Positions 42,254-50,304 are shown, counted from the first letter of the stretch. The stretch: DNA of 63,187 bases from Magnetococcales bacterium (GCA_015231375.1 JADGBT010000010.1:1-63187), one strand, 5' to 3'. A program made the numbers and translations. Notes: generated by a model not told the origin, from the letters alone.

Positions 42254-43141
42254 ATGAAATCGAAGCTGTTGACCATTGCCGTCACGTTGGCCGCCGGTTT
42301 TGTCGGGGGATTCTCGACCACCGTCGAAGCGCGTACCATGATCCAGAACAAGGGCTCGGATACCCTGGTCAATGTGGCGCAGGCCTGGGCCGAGGCCTAC
42401 CAGAAGATCAAACCGGATGTGGCCGTGGCCGTGACCGGTGGCGGTTCCGGCACGGGCATCGCCGCCATGATCAACGGGACCGTGGATCTGGCCAACTCCA
42501 GCCGCTCCATGAAGGAAAAAGAGATCGACGCGGCCAAGAAGAACGGCATCACTCCCATCGAGCATCTGGTCGGCTATGACGCCCTGGCGATTTTTGTCCA
42601 CAAGGACAATCCGATGAAGTCGATCACCATCAAGCAGTTGGCCGACATCTACGGGGATGGCGGCACGGTGACCAAATGGAGTCAGCTCGGCCTCACGATT
42701 CCAGGCTGCAAGGGGGATCAGATCATCGTGGTGAGCCGTCAGAACAATTCCGGCACCTACATGTATTTCCAGGAGGCGGTCCTGGGAGAGGGCAAGGATT
42801 TCCGTCTGGGCACCAAGGACATGCACGGCTCCAAGGATGTGGTCGATCTGGTGGAGAAAACCCCCTGCGCCATCGGCTACAGCGGTCTGGCTTACGACTC
42901 CCCCCATGTGAGAAAGCCTCCGGTGGCCAAGGATGACAAGGCCACCCCGGTTGACGCCAACATGGACAATGCCGTTTCCCGCCTGTATCCCATCGCCCGC
43001 CCGTTGTTCATGTACACCAAGGGGGAGCCGGCGGGTGACGTCAAGGCGTATCTGGACTGGATCAAGACCGATATCGGACAGTGCATCATTCAGGAGAAGG
43101 GTTATGCTCCGATGCGTCCGGTGAAGTGCGAGAAAAAATAG
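42254..43141 (+). CDS. pstS: Phosphate ABC transporter substrate-binding protein PstS
   Basis: A 295-residue periplasmic phosphate-binding protein. A signal peptide (about 1-26, ending near TVEARTM) precedes NKGSDTLVNVAQAWAEAY. TGGGSGTGIAAMINGTVDLANSSR, NNSGTYMYFQEAVLG and AIGYSGLAYD are phosphate-contact regions of the PstS fold, with the serine, threonine and arginine ligands in place. The length is shorter than E. coli PstS (about 346) but normal for this subgroup. High-affinity uptake with PstC, PstA and PstB encoded downstream; a 545-base gap with repeats and phoU separates it from pstC. Confidence 0.95.
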   Translation: MKSKLLTIAVTLAAGFVGGFSTTVEARTMIQNKGSDTLVNVAQAWAEAYQKIKPDVAVAVTGGGSGTGIAAMINGTVDLANSSRSMKEKEIDAAKKNGITPIEHLVGYDALAIFVHKDNPMKSITIKQLADIYGDGGTVTKWSQLGLTIPGCKGDQIIVVSRQNNSGTYMYFQEAVLGEGKDFRLGTKDMHGSKDVVDLVEKTPCAIGYSGLAYDSPHVRKPPVAKDDKATPVDANMDNAVSRLYPIARPLFMYTKGEPAGDVKAYLDWIKTDIGQCIIQEKGYAPMRPVKCEKK

Positions 43142-43181
43142 TCTTTCCCGTGCCCAATGGCCCCCGGTTGATCGTGACCGG

Positions 43182-43321
43182 GTGTTTGGGCAGGCCGGCA
43201 ATCCGGCTGATGACCGGGCAAGCGGTCGTCAGCCGGATTGTGATACTCAACGAAGTGTTTGGGCAGGCCCGCAGGCCGACAATCCGGTTGATGACTGTGC
43301 AAGCGGTCGTCAACCGGATTG
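43182..43321 (+). repeat. Two tandem structured repeats with 18-bp hairpins
   Basis: Each unit begins GTGTTTGGGCAGGCC (43182 and 43255). Unit 1 folds 43199-43216 with 43223-43240; unit 2 folds 43280-43297 with 43304-43321. Stem 1 has CCGGCTGA paired with TCAGCCGG; stem 2 has CCGGTTGA paired with TCAACCGG, a compensatory C-G to T-A change. Remaining differences give G-U pairs. Unit 2 has an extra 8 bases between leader and hairpin. A possible third, decayed copy lies at about 43164-43181. Confidence 0.75.
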
Positions 43322-43525
43322 TGATGTGACCAGGGAAAGTGGCCCGGAAAGTGACCCCAGAAGCGACCCCCCAAAGCGACCCGGAACACGGTGACCCGGC
43401 TCGGACGGCAGGGCAGGGTGCCGGATGGGTGGTGGTCACCTGCCGGGAGTGACAGGAATTTTCAACCCGGATCCCCATGAGCGATTGCAAGGGGTTGGGG
43501 ACGAAACTCCCCGACGTTCGGAAAA

Positions 43526-43567
43526 TTGCCGCGCGCTTTTCACGAGAAAAGAGCAAGCGCGCGGCAA
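43526..43567 (+). terminator. GC-rich hairpin upstream of phoU
   Basis: TTGCCGCGCGCTT (43526-43538) pairs perfectly with 43555-43567; CTTTTC and GAAAAG in the loop can pair further. There is no T-run, so it may be a processing or attenuation site and not a terminator. Confidence 0.5.
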
Positions 43568-43686
43568 CCCATGCTTGCGCCCATTTTTTGGCTCATGGAT
43601 AATGGAATGGTTTCTACTTAAACAAACCAAAGATCTGCCGGCATGGAGCCGGTATTCTTTCAGGCGCGCCAACGACGGAGTATGAC

Positions 43687-44772
43687 ATGCCAATTTATGA
43701 AAAAAGATTGCAACAGGATCTGAATCAAATCCGCCAGGCCGTCGCGGCCATGGGTGAGGGGGTGGAAAACGCCCTGAAGAACGCGATCCAGGCCATGCTT
43801 TCCGGTAACGAAGCTTTGGCCAACATGACCATCTTGATGGATTACCCGCTGGATCGCCAGTGTTTGGATCTGGATCGTTTGTGTCACGCCTTCATTGCCC
43901 GTCATTTGCCCAGCGCCGGTCATCTGCGTTTGATCTCTTCGACTATGCGCATGATTTACGATCTGGAACGGATCGCCGATTACGCGGTGAACATCTGTCG
44001 TGAATCCTTGGATTTGCCCAGTCCCCCCAGCGGACTGCTGAAACAGGAACTGGAAACCATGGCTTCGGCCTCCCGTACCATGTTGCGTCAGTCCCTCACC
44101 GCCTTTGCCGAAGAGAACGTGGGGCTTGCCAAAAGCACCATGCAGTTGAATCCTCAACTGGGCCAGGGATTGGACAAGGCGATCCGGGATCTGGTCGAAG
44201 AGGGGGACAGTCATGCGGGTCATTCACGGGATGTGATGGATCTGTATGTGATTTTCACCATGTTGGAACGGGTGGGCAACCGGGCCACCAATCTGTGCGA
44301 AGAGATTGTCTTCTGGTTGACCGGGGAGATGCCTCCGCCGAAGGAGATCAACATCCTGTTCGTAGACGAGGACAACAGCGCGCTGGGCCTGATGGCCGAG
44401 GCCATGGCCAAGAAAGGATACGAGAAGAACTGTCGCTTCATCAGTGCCGGGCGCCAGCCGCTCCGCGAGGCCAATCCGCGCATGGTGGAGTTCATGCGTT
44501 CCATCGGATTCGATCTCTCCCGGATGCAACCCAAGCCCCTGGACAAGGTGGAGCTGCAAGGGTTGGACATCATCATCAGTCTGCAAGGGCCGGTGCGTTC
44601 TTTTGTTCCCAAGCCAGCGTTCCACACCACCTTTCTCAATTGGGATGTGGGAGAGATGCCGGACGACGACGACCGGGTGAACGCCAACCGTCGCTACGAT
44701 GAAATCTATCGGGAACTGGCGGTCCAGTTGCGTCAGTTGATGGACATCCTCACAGGCCGGGAGGTGCTGTGA
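43687..44772 (+). CDS. phoU: PhoU fused to a catalytically dead low-molecular-weight phosphatase (ArsC-like) domain
   Basis: A 361-residue fusion. Residues 1-215 are PhoU: two three-helix bundles with YDLERIADYAVNI (91-103) and LERVGNRATNLCEEI (193-207), the metal-binding helices. Residues 220-350 resemble LMW protein-tyrosine phosphatases/arsenate reductases: INILFVDEDNSALGLMAEAM, FISAGRQP and NWDVGEMPDD. In the active loop CxGNSCRS the cysteine is Asp227 and the arginine is Leu233, so catalysis is impossible; a binding role for phosphate or a phosphoprotein is possible. PhoU normally restrains PhoR when Pst is saturated. Its stop overlaps the pstC start by 4 bases. Confidence 0.88.
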   Translation: MPIYEKRLQQDLNQIRQAVAAMGEGVENALKNAIQAMLSGNEALANMTILMDYPLDRQCLDLDRLCHAFIARHLPSAGHLRLISSTMRMIYDLERIADYAVNICRESLDLPSPPSGLLKQELETMASASRTMLRQSLTAFAEENVGLAKSTMQLNPQLGQGLDKAIRDLVEEGDSHAGHSRDVMDLYVIFTMLERVGNRATNLCEEIVFWLTGEMPPPKEINILFVDEDNSALGLMAEAMAKKGYEKNCRFISAGRQPLREANPRMVEFMRSIGFDLSRMQPKPLDKVELQGLDIIISLQGPVRSFVPKPAFHTTFLNWDVGEMPDDDDRVNANRRYDEIYRELAVQLRQLMDILTGREVL

Positions 44773-45689
44773 ACATGAATCCATCACATGCCAACACCTT
44801 CGATGCCAGGGACAAGAACTGGTATCTGGATAAGGGGTTCGAGATTCTGATGTTTTTTTGCGGGATCTCGGCCATTGTCTTCGTGGTTGGGATTTTTCTG
44901 TTTGTCTTCAAGGAGGGGATGGGGTTCATCATTCACGACATGAACCTGGGTGAGTTTTTCTTGTCGCCCAAGTGGCGGCCCACCTCGTTGAACCAGCCCA
45001 CCTACGGCATCATGGCCATGGTGGCCGGAACGGCGGCGGTCACCGTTTTGGCCATGGCCATCTGTCTGCCTTTTTCCATTGGCGCGGCCATCTACATCGC
45101 CGAATTCGCCACCGGAAAAACGCGTGAAACCTTGAAAATCCTCATCGAGTTTCTGGCGGCCATCCCGTCTGTGGTGTGGGGGTTCATCGCCTTGTCGATC
45201 ATGAATCCTTTTATTATCAAAACGTTTGATGTGCCCATGGGGCTGGGGGTGCTCAATTCGGCCCTGATTCTGGCCCTGATGGCGGCGCCCATCGTCACCT
45301 CGATTGCCGAGGATGCCTTCAAGGCCGTGCCTGACACCTATCGGGAGGCGGCCGAGGCCCTGGGCGCCACCCGTTGGCAGACCATCTACAAGGTGGTGCT
45401 GCCGGCTGCCAAGAATGGCCTGCTCTCCGCCGGACTTCTCGGCGTGGGGCGGGGGTTCGGGGAAACCATGGCGATTCTCATGGCCAGCGGACACTCGATC
45501 AACATCCCGACTTCGGTGTTCGACTCCTTCCGCGCCCTGACCGCCACCATCGCTGCCGAACTCGGAGAGACCGCCGTGGGTTCGCCCCATTATCAATCTC
45601 TGTTCGCCATCGGTATCTTTCTCTTTTTCATCACCTTCCTGATCAACATGACCGCCGACTTCATCGTGCGCGGCGTTCGTAAAGGATAA
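44769..45689 (+). CDS. pstC: Phosphate ABC transporter permease PstC
   Basis: A 306-residue inner-membrane permease with six membrane segments. GTAAVTVLAMAICLPFSIGAAIYIAEFA and EALGATRWQTIYKVVLPAAKNGLLSAGLLGVGRGFGETMA (the EAA loop that docks on the ATPase) identify it as PstC. The start is GTG 44769, overlapping the phoU stop, or ATG 44775, two codons later. It pairs with PstA encoded 4 bases downstream. Confidence 0.94.
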   Translation: MNMNPSHANTFDARDKNWYLDKGFEILMFFCGISAIVFVVGIFLFVFKEGMGFIIHDMNLGEFFLSPKWRPTSLNQPTYGIMAMVAGTAAVTVLAMAICLPFSIGAAIYIAEFATGKTRETLKILIEFLAAIPSVVWGFIALSIMNPFIIKTFDVPMGLGVLNSALILALMAAPIVTSIAEDAFKAVPDTYREAAEALGATRWQTIYKVVLPAAKNGLLSAGLLGVGRGFGETMAILMASGHSINIPTSVFDSFRALTATIAAELGETAVGSPHYQSLFAIGIFLFFITFLINMTADFIVRGVRKG

Positions 45690-45693
45690 GACC

Positions 45694-46563
45694 ATGTTTG
45701 AATCAACCTTAGTCAATCAACGCAATGATCAGGTGCAAAAACGATTCAAGATGATCTTCGGAGTGATGCTTGTCATCTTGATCATACCTGTAATCATCAT
45801 CATTAGTACTTTGATAATCAAAGGTTCGCCCTCGATCAGTTGGCCTTTTCTGTTCACCGATCCGACCAACGGCATGACCGAGGGGGGAATCTTTCCGGCC
45901 CTGTTCGGCACCATCTGGTTGGTGATCGTCTCCTTGTTGGCGTCGGTTCCTCTCGGGGTCGCGGCGGCCATCTATCTGAGCGAGTACGCCCCGGACAACC
46001 TGTTGACCCGTTTGATCAACCTGGCCACCATCAATCTGGCTGGCGTGCCTTCCATCGTGCATGCCCTGTTCGGGGTCGGAGCGTTTGTGGTCTTTTTCCA
46101 GTTCGGAACCAGCATTCTGGCGGCCAGTCTCACGTTGGCCATCATGACCCTGCCGGTGGTGATCGTCTCGTCGTGGGAGTCGTTGCAATCCGTGCCGCGT
46201 CCTTTTCGCGAGGCGTGCTGGAACATGGGCGCCACCCGCTGGCAGACCATCTGGAACGTGGTGCTGCCCAACGCCTTCACCGGCATTCTCACCGGCGTGA
46301 TCTTGCAGGTTTCCCGCGCGGCGGGAGAGACGGCGCCGATCATGTTCACCGGGGCGGCGATGTTTCTGCCTTTTCTGCCCAACAGCGTCTTTGATCAGAC
46401 CATGGCGTTGGCTCTGCATCTGTTCGTGGTCGCCACCCAGGTGCCGAATGTCCCGGAGAGTTTGCCTTACGGGGTGGCTCTGGTGCTGGTCGGGATTGTC
46501 CTGCTCATGAATACCGTCGCCATCTGGATCCGGATGCACCTGCGGGGTAAAAAGAAATGGTAA
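45694..46563 (+). CDS. pstA: Phosphate ABC transporter permease PstA
   Basis: A 289-residue permease with six membrane segments. The EAA loop is REACWNMGATRWQTIWNVVLPNAFTGILTGVILQ followed by SRAAGETAPIMFTGAA, the PstA signature. It forms the channel with PstC. Its stop overlaps the start of pstB1 by 7 bases. Confidence 0.94.
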   Translation: MFESTLVNQRNDQVQKRFKMIFGVMLVILIIPVIIIISTLIIKGSPSISWPFLFTDPTNGMTEGGIFPALFGTIWLVIVSLLASVPLGVAAAIYLSEYAPDNLLTRLINLATINLAGVPSIVHALFGVGAFVVFFQFGTSILAASLTLAIMTLPVVIVSSWESLQSVPRPFREACWNMGATRWQTIWNVVLPNAFTGILTGVILQVSRAAGETAPIMFTGAAMFLPFLPNSVFDQTMALALHLFVVATQVPNVPESLPYGVALVLVGIVLLMNTVAIWIRMHLRGKKKW

Positions 46564-47318
46564 GCAACAAAATCGAGGTCAAGAATCTCGCCATCTCCTA
46601 TGGCGGCAAGCAGGCCCTGGGCAACGTCTCTTTGGAAGTGCGCAGCAACGAGATTTTCGGCATCATCGGTCCGGCCAATAGCGGCAAGACATCGTTCCTG
46701 AACGCCGTCAACCGCATGGACATGATGCGTCCCAACATGCAGGTCACGGGGTCGGTCCACATCAATGGCATCGATACCCGCTCCTGGCGCAATGTGTATG
46801 CCCTGCGCCGCAAGATCGGAGTGGTGTTTCCTCTGCCGGTCGGGTTGCCGCTCACGGTGTATGACAACGTGGCGCTGGCCCCCCGTCTGGCCGGAACCGC
46901 CGGCAGCAAGGCGGATCTGGATGAACTGGTGGAACGGTGTCTGCGGCGGGCTGCGCTGTGGGACGAGGTGAAGGATCGACTCAACCATCTGGGCAGTCTG
47001 CTGTCCGGGGGACAGCAGCAGCGCCTGACCATTGCGCGCGCCTTGTCGCAAAGCCCGGAAATTCTGATGCTGGACGAGTTTTCCATCGCAGTCGATCCGG
47101 TGACGACCATGCGCATCGAGGATGTGCTCAAGGAGTTGAAAAACGAGATGACCATCATTCTGGTCACCAATCTCGTGCAGCAGGCCAACCGGCTGGCGGA
47201 TCGCACCGCCTTTTTCTTGAACGGGGAATGCGTCGAGATCGCGGAGACCGAAAAACTGTTCAATGGCGAGGCCAAGGATCAACGCACCAACGATTACATT
47301 GGAGGAAAGTTCGGATGA
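46557..47318 (+). CDS. pstB: Phosphate ABC transporter ATPase, PstB-like subunit 1 (degenerate Q- and H-loops)
   Basis: A 253-residue ABC ATPase. Walker A is GPANSGKT (38-45), the signature is LSGGQ (149-153) and Walker B is ILMLDE (169-174). The Q-loop glutamine of PstB (VFQRPNP) is replaced by Pro92 (VFPLPVG), and the H-loop histidine (VTHNMQQA) by Asn205 (VTNLVQQA). In ABC ATPases these residues couple and catalyse hydrolysis, so its own nucleotide pocket is expected to be weak, while its intact signature can complete the partner's pocket. It overlaps pstA and pstB2, supporting a heterodimer with the next protein. Confidence 0.9.
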   Translation: MVSNKIEVKNLAISYGGKQALGNVSLEVRSNEIFGIIGPANSGKTSFLNAVNRMDMMRPNMQVTGSVHINGIDTRSWRNVYALRRKIGVVFPLPVGLPLTVYDNVALAPRLAGTAGSKADLDELVERCLRRAALWDEVKDRLNHLGSLLSGGQQQRLTIARALSQSPEILMLDEFSIAVDPVTTMRIEDVLKELKNEMTIILVTNLVQQANRLADRTAFFLNGECVEIAETEKLFNGEAKDQRTNDYIGGKFG

Positions 47319-48127
47319 TGACCCAATCCGTGTCGGCCACGTCCACGCCCCCTGTCCCGGAACTGGCCATCAATACCCGGGATTTGAATTTGTGGTATGG
47401 GACTTTTCAGGCGTTGTTTGACATCAACCTGAAAATCAAGAAAGGGATCATCACCAGTCTGATCGGACCGAGCGGATGCGGCAAGTCCACCTTTTTGCGC
47501 AGCGTGGACCGTATCAACGAGCGGCTGGGTTATGTGCGCATCAAGGGGGCCATCGAGGTTCTGAATCAGAACGTCTACGCTCCCGAAGTGGAGTTGGCCC
47601 AGTTGCGCAAGCAGGTGGGCATGGTGTTTCAGCGTCCCAACCCCTTGCCGATCTCGATCCGGGAGAATGTGCTGTTCGGCTATCGGATTCATAACGAGAA
47701 GATGGGTCGGATCGCCAAAAGCGAGGCGGATGGCATTGTCGAGGATGCCTTGCGTCAGGTGTTGCTGTGGGATCAGATGAAGGACCGGCTCGATCACAAG
47801 GCCTCCGTGGGGCTTTCGTTGGAGGAGATGCAGAAACTGTGCATCGCCCGGCTGCTGCCGGTCAAGCCGTCGATCCTGCTGATGGATGAGCCGTGTTCCG
47901 CTCTGGATCCCAAGGGGACCGCCGCTGTCGAGGAGTTGATCTGGGAGCTGCGTGGTCGTTATTCGATTCTGATCGTCACCCACAACATGGCCCAGGCCAG
48001 ACGGGCCAGCGAGGAGTGCATTTTCATGTTGATGGGGCGGGTGGTGGAACACTCCCCCACGGATCAGTTGTTCGTCACGCCGACCCATCGTGAGACCGCC
48101 GACTATATCGAGGGGCGTTACGGTTAA
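47315..48127 (+). CDS. pstB: Phosphate ABC transporter ATPase, PstB-like subunit 2 (degenerate signature)
   Basis: A 270-residue ABC ATPase with the opposite pattern to its neighbour. Walker A GPSGCGKST (51-59), Q-loop Gln106 in MVFQRPNPLP, Walker B ILLMDEP (187-193), D-loop SALDP and H-loop His223 (VTHNMAQA) are all intact and PstB-like. The signature LSGGQ is replaced by LSLEE (167-171), before MQKLCIAR. Its own pocket is complete only if the partner donates LSGGQ, which PstB1 does. The start is ATG 47315, overlapping the pstB1 stop; ATG 47318 is also possible. A terminator follows. Confidence 0.92.
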   Translation: MMTQSVSATSTPPVPELAINTRDLNLWYGTFQALFDINLKIKKGIITSLIGPSGCGKSTFLRSVDRINERLGYVRIKGAIEVLNQNVYAPEVELAQLRKQVGMVFQRPNPLPISIRENVLFGYRIHNEKMGRIAKSEADGIVEDALRQVLLWDQMKDRLDHKASVGLSLEEMQKLCIARLLPVKPSILLMDEPCSALDPKGTAAVEELIWELRGRYSILIVTHNMAQARRASEECIFMLMGRVVEHSPTDQLFVTPTHRETADYIEGRYG

Positions 48128-48156
48128 TCATTGTAGAAAATACCATCTTTCAGTTC

Positions 48157-48188
48157 AGGTGACGCTTGCCCCGTCACCTTTTTTTTTT
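48157..48188 (+). terminator. Rho-independent terminator of the pst operon
   Basis: AGGTGACG (48157-48164) pairs with CGTCACCT (48172-48179), with a 7-nt loop and a T-run of ten bases to 48188. Confidence 0.95.
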
Positions 48189-48309
48189 GTCTACGGCCAA
48201 TAGTTTGCATATACTGCAAGAGTGGCCCGTTCAGGAACATCGGGGGGAGAGTCCCGACACGATGTGATCCTGGAATTTCTTTGTATGACCGGTGAAGAAC
48301 GAACGACCC

Positions 48310-49503
48310 ATGGAAGCCAAAAATCCCCTTCTTCATGCGCAGCACGTCAGCAATCTGTTGGATCAATACGATGAGAGTTTTGATCTTTATCGCGCCTACA
48401 GCGAGCGGCTTTTGATCAACCTGGGGGAGGTGTTCAACAAGACCACCTTGCCGATCAGCGCCATATCCGGAGACTTGATGTCCAGGCCGACCCTGAAGAA
48501 GGTGCTGACCGAAAAAGGAGGGTATTACAGCCGGCTGCGCGATATCGAGAATTTGATTACCGTGCGTGTCGTGGTTTATTTTTCCGATGATATTGAACTG
48601 GCCGTCAGTCTGATCAACAAGGAGTTCGCCCTGGACGACTGTGTGCTGCCCATTCTTGAGGTGCCGGATCAGGATCGTTTTGGCATCAATACACGCCGTT
48701 TCGATATCAAGCTGTTGCCGGAGCAGTATGCGCGTCCGGAATATCAGCGTTTTGGCTCCCTCAAGGCCGAATTGGAGATCCGGACCGTGTTGCAACACTC
48801 CTGGTCCGAGGTCAAAGGGATCTTTGATGTCCTGGTGGGACGGGCGCGGATTCCGGGGCAGAATGTCAACAAGTTGGCGCAAATCTCCTATCTGCTCAAG
48901 ATGGCCGACGAGGAGTTGGTACGCATCAAGGATCAGATCGTTCAGCAGAACGCCCTGTTGAAAACAGCCACCCCTTCGGCGTTCGAGGAGAGCGCGGTTG
49001 TCCAGCCCGAAGAGCCGGTCTTTCAGGAACTCAAGCCGGTGGACGCGGAAAAGCGGGCGGCTTTCGCGGTCCGCCTGGAGGCGTTCATCCTCAACGATGC
49101 GGTGATTCGGGACATGGATCGGGCCATTGCCGATCATTATGAGACGAAATTGTTGTATCGGGATAATTTCGTCTCCACGCTCTCCGAGATCTTCCTGCGT
49201 CTGGGCTTTGATCGCGAGGAGCGCTTGCGGGAGGAGTTGACCGCCAACAAGACGGTCAGCCTGGTGATGATGAAGAACATCTTTGGCGACACCTCCAAGA
49301 GCGGGGTGGAGTTCATTCACAAAGGCTCTTCTTTGCTGGTGTTGTTTTATGTGTTGTTGGCCAGGACCGGCAATGTGGAGATCATCAAGAAGAACGTCCG
49401 CAACTATGTTTCGTTAAAGGGTATGTCTGTGGATGATTTCGCCAATGACCTGTTGACCTACTACAAGAAGACCGTCCGCAAGGCTCCGGAACCGGGCTGG
49501 TAA
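48310..49503 (+). CDS. RelA/SpoT-domain protein (ppGpp-synthetase-like) with C-terminal extension
   Basis: A 397-residue soluble protein. Residues about 40-200 resemble the RelA/SpoT nucleotidyltransferase domain: RLRDIENLITVRVVVYFSDD, then INTRRFDIKLL, and LKAELEIRTVLQHSWSEV for the ExQIRT block. The GYxSxH motif that positions GTP is not clear (RFGINTRRFDI), so synthetase activity is uncertain. No HD hydrolase domain is present. A coiled region around 200-250 precedes a C-terminal domain of unknown type. The start is taken at ATG 48310; an in-frame GTG at 48292 would add six residues. It follows the pst terminator, in the phosphate island. Confidence 0.72.
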   Translation: MEAKNPLLHAQHVSNLLDQYDESFDLYRAYSERLLINLGEVFNKTTLPISAISGDLMSRPTLKKVLTEKGGYYSRLRDIENLITVRVVVYFSDDIELAVSLINKEFALDDCVLPILEVPDQDRFGINTRRFDIKLLPEQYARPEYQRFGSLKAELEIRTVLQHSWSEVKGIFDVLVGRARIPGQNVNKLAQISYLLKMADEELVRIKDQIVQQNALLKTATPSAFEESAVVQPEEPVFQELKPVDAEKRAAFAVRLEAFILNDAVIRDMDRAIADHYETKLLYRDNFVSTLSEIFLRLGFDREERLREELTANKTVSLVMMKNIFGDTSKSGVEFIHKGSSLLVLFYVLLARTGNVEIIKKNVRNYVSLKGMSVDDFANDLLTYYKKTVRKAPEPGW

Positions 49504-49552
49504 TCAAAAAAAGATCCGGCTTCCCGCCGATGTCGGCACGGGAACTGCTCCT

Positions 49553-49582
49553 ATGGTGATAGAAGAATTCCAGTATCACCAT
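49553..49582. promoter_or_regulatory. Inverted repeat upstream of the 151-residue protein gene
   Basis: ATGGTGATA (49553-49561) and TATCACCAT (49574-49582) form a perfect 9-bp inverted repeat with a 12-base spacer holding GAATTC. It lies 28 bases before the next gene. Without a T-run it is either a weak terminator of the RelA-like gene or an operator. Confidence 0.4.
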
Positions 49583-49610
49583 TTGTCAGATTATTGACAG
49601 GAGAACGACC

Positions 49611-50066
49611 GTGTCACACGTCGGATTGATCGGATCACCCGGTGCCTTCAAGGCCAATCTGCTGAACCTCAAGCAGAGTCTGCAAGAGGTCGTGACCCCG
49701 CTCACCGAGTCCGCTCCCGGTCTGCCTTGGCAACGCACCAATCAGACCGACGAGTACAAGGCTCCTCAACCCGATTTCGAGAATGTCTTGCGCGAGGCGT
49801 TGATGCCGGATGATCCGGAATCCGTTCCGGCCAGCACGCCGGCCCCCAAGCCGACACCGGAACCGGTCAAGCCTCAGACGCCGCGTCACAACGAATCCCT
49901 GCCGCCCCAGTTGACCCAGAACAGCTTCGACTTCGAGCAACGGGTGGTGCAGCAGCAGTCGGCTTCCGGGATGTTTTTCAACTACAACGTGAAATCGGCG
50001 GGAGGCCATTATCGGACCGAGTTGGCCCGTAACGCTTACGCCAACGCCCTGGGGCGCATGGGTTGA
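49611..50066 (+). CDS. Uncharacterised 151-residue protein with a proline-rich centre
   Basis: Not recognised. GTG 49611 is preceded by AGGAGA at 7 bases. The first 70 residues are mixed; residues about 72-92 are rich in P, A and T (ASTPAPKPTPEPVKPQTP), typical of a flexible linker. The C-terminal part (FNYNVKSAGGHYRTELARNAYANALGRMG) looks folded. No signal peptide, no membrane segment. It ends before a strong bidirectional terminator. Confidence 0.6.
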   Translation: MSHVGLIGSPGAFKANLLNLKQSLQEVVTPLTESAPGLPWQRTNQTDEYKAPQPDFENVLREALMPDDPESVPASTPAPKPTPEPVKPQTPRHNESLPPQLTQNSFDFEQRVVQQQSASGMFFNYNVKSAGGHYRTELARNAYANALGRMG

Positions 50067-50304
50067 TTCTTTAATCCCACCCACGGGCAGGACCAAGCCA
50101 TCAAGGCCGTGTGACGATTGTCATGCGGCCTTTGTTGTGTGTGGTGGGGTGTGTGCCGACCCACAGGCCACAGGGTTGGGCATACGGCAGGTTGGGCGCG
50201 GGTCTTGGGGCGCTTTAGACTACAGGTTGGGTGCCTCCGGCAGGGGCTGGAGCGGGAGGGTCGGAGCGGGGGCGTGGCGGGCGATCAAAGGAAACAGGTC
50301 AAAC

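Larger units (their letters stand above)
43142..43686. other. Repeat- and hairpin-rich region between pstS and phoU
   Basis: A 545-base gap, long for the inside of a pst locus. It contains two large imperfect tandem units with long hairpins (43182-43321), short degenerate repeats of the type AAGYGACCC (about 43335-43400), a 13-bp hairpin (43526-43567) and the phoU ribosome site region. No protein gene is supported. Confidence 0.6.

Noticed and set aside
43141-43400. CRISPR array
   Set aside because: Only two large imperfect units, with no short spacers of even length and no cas genes in the window.
46937-47314. Upstream extension of pstB2
   Set aside because: It overlaps the coding sequence of pstB1; the ATG at 47315 has the coupling overlap and the family N-terminus.
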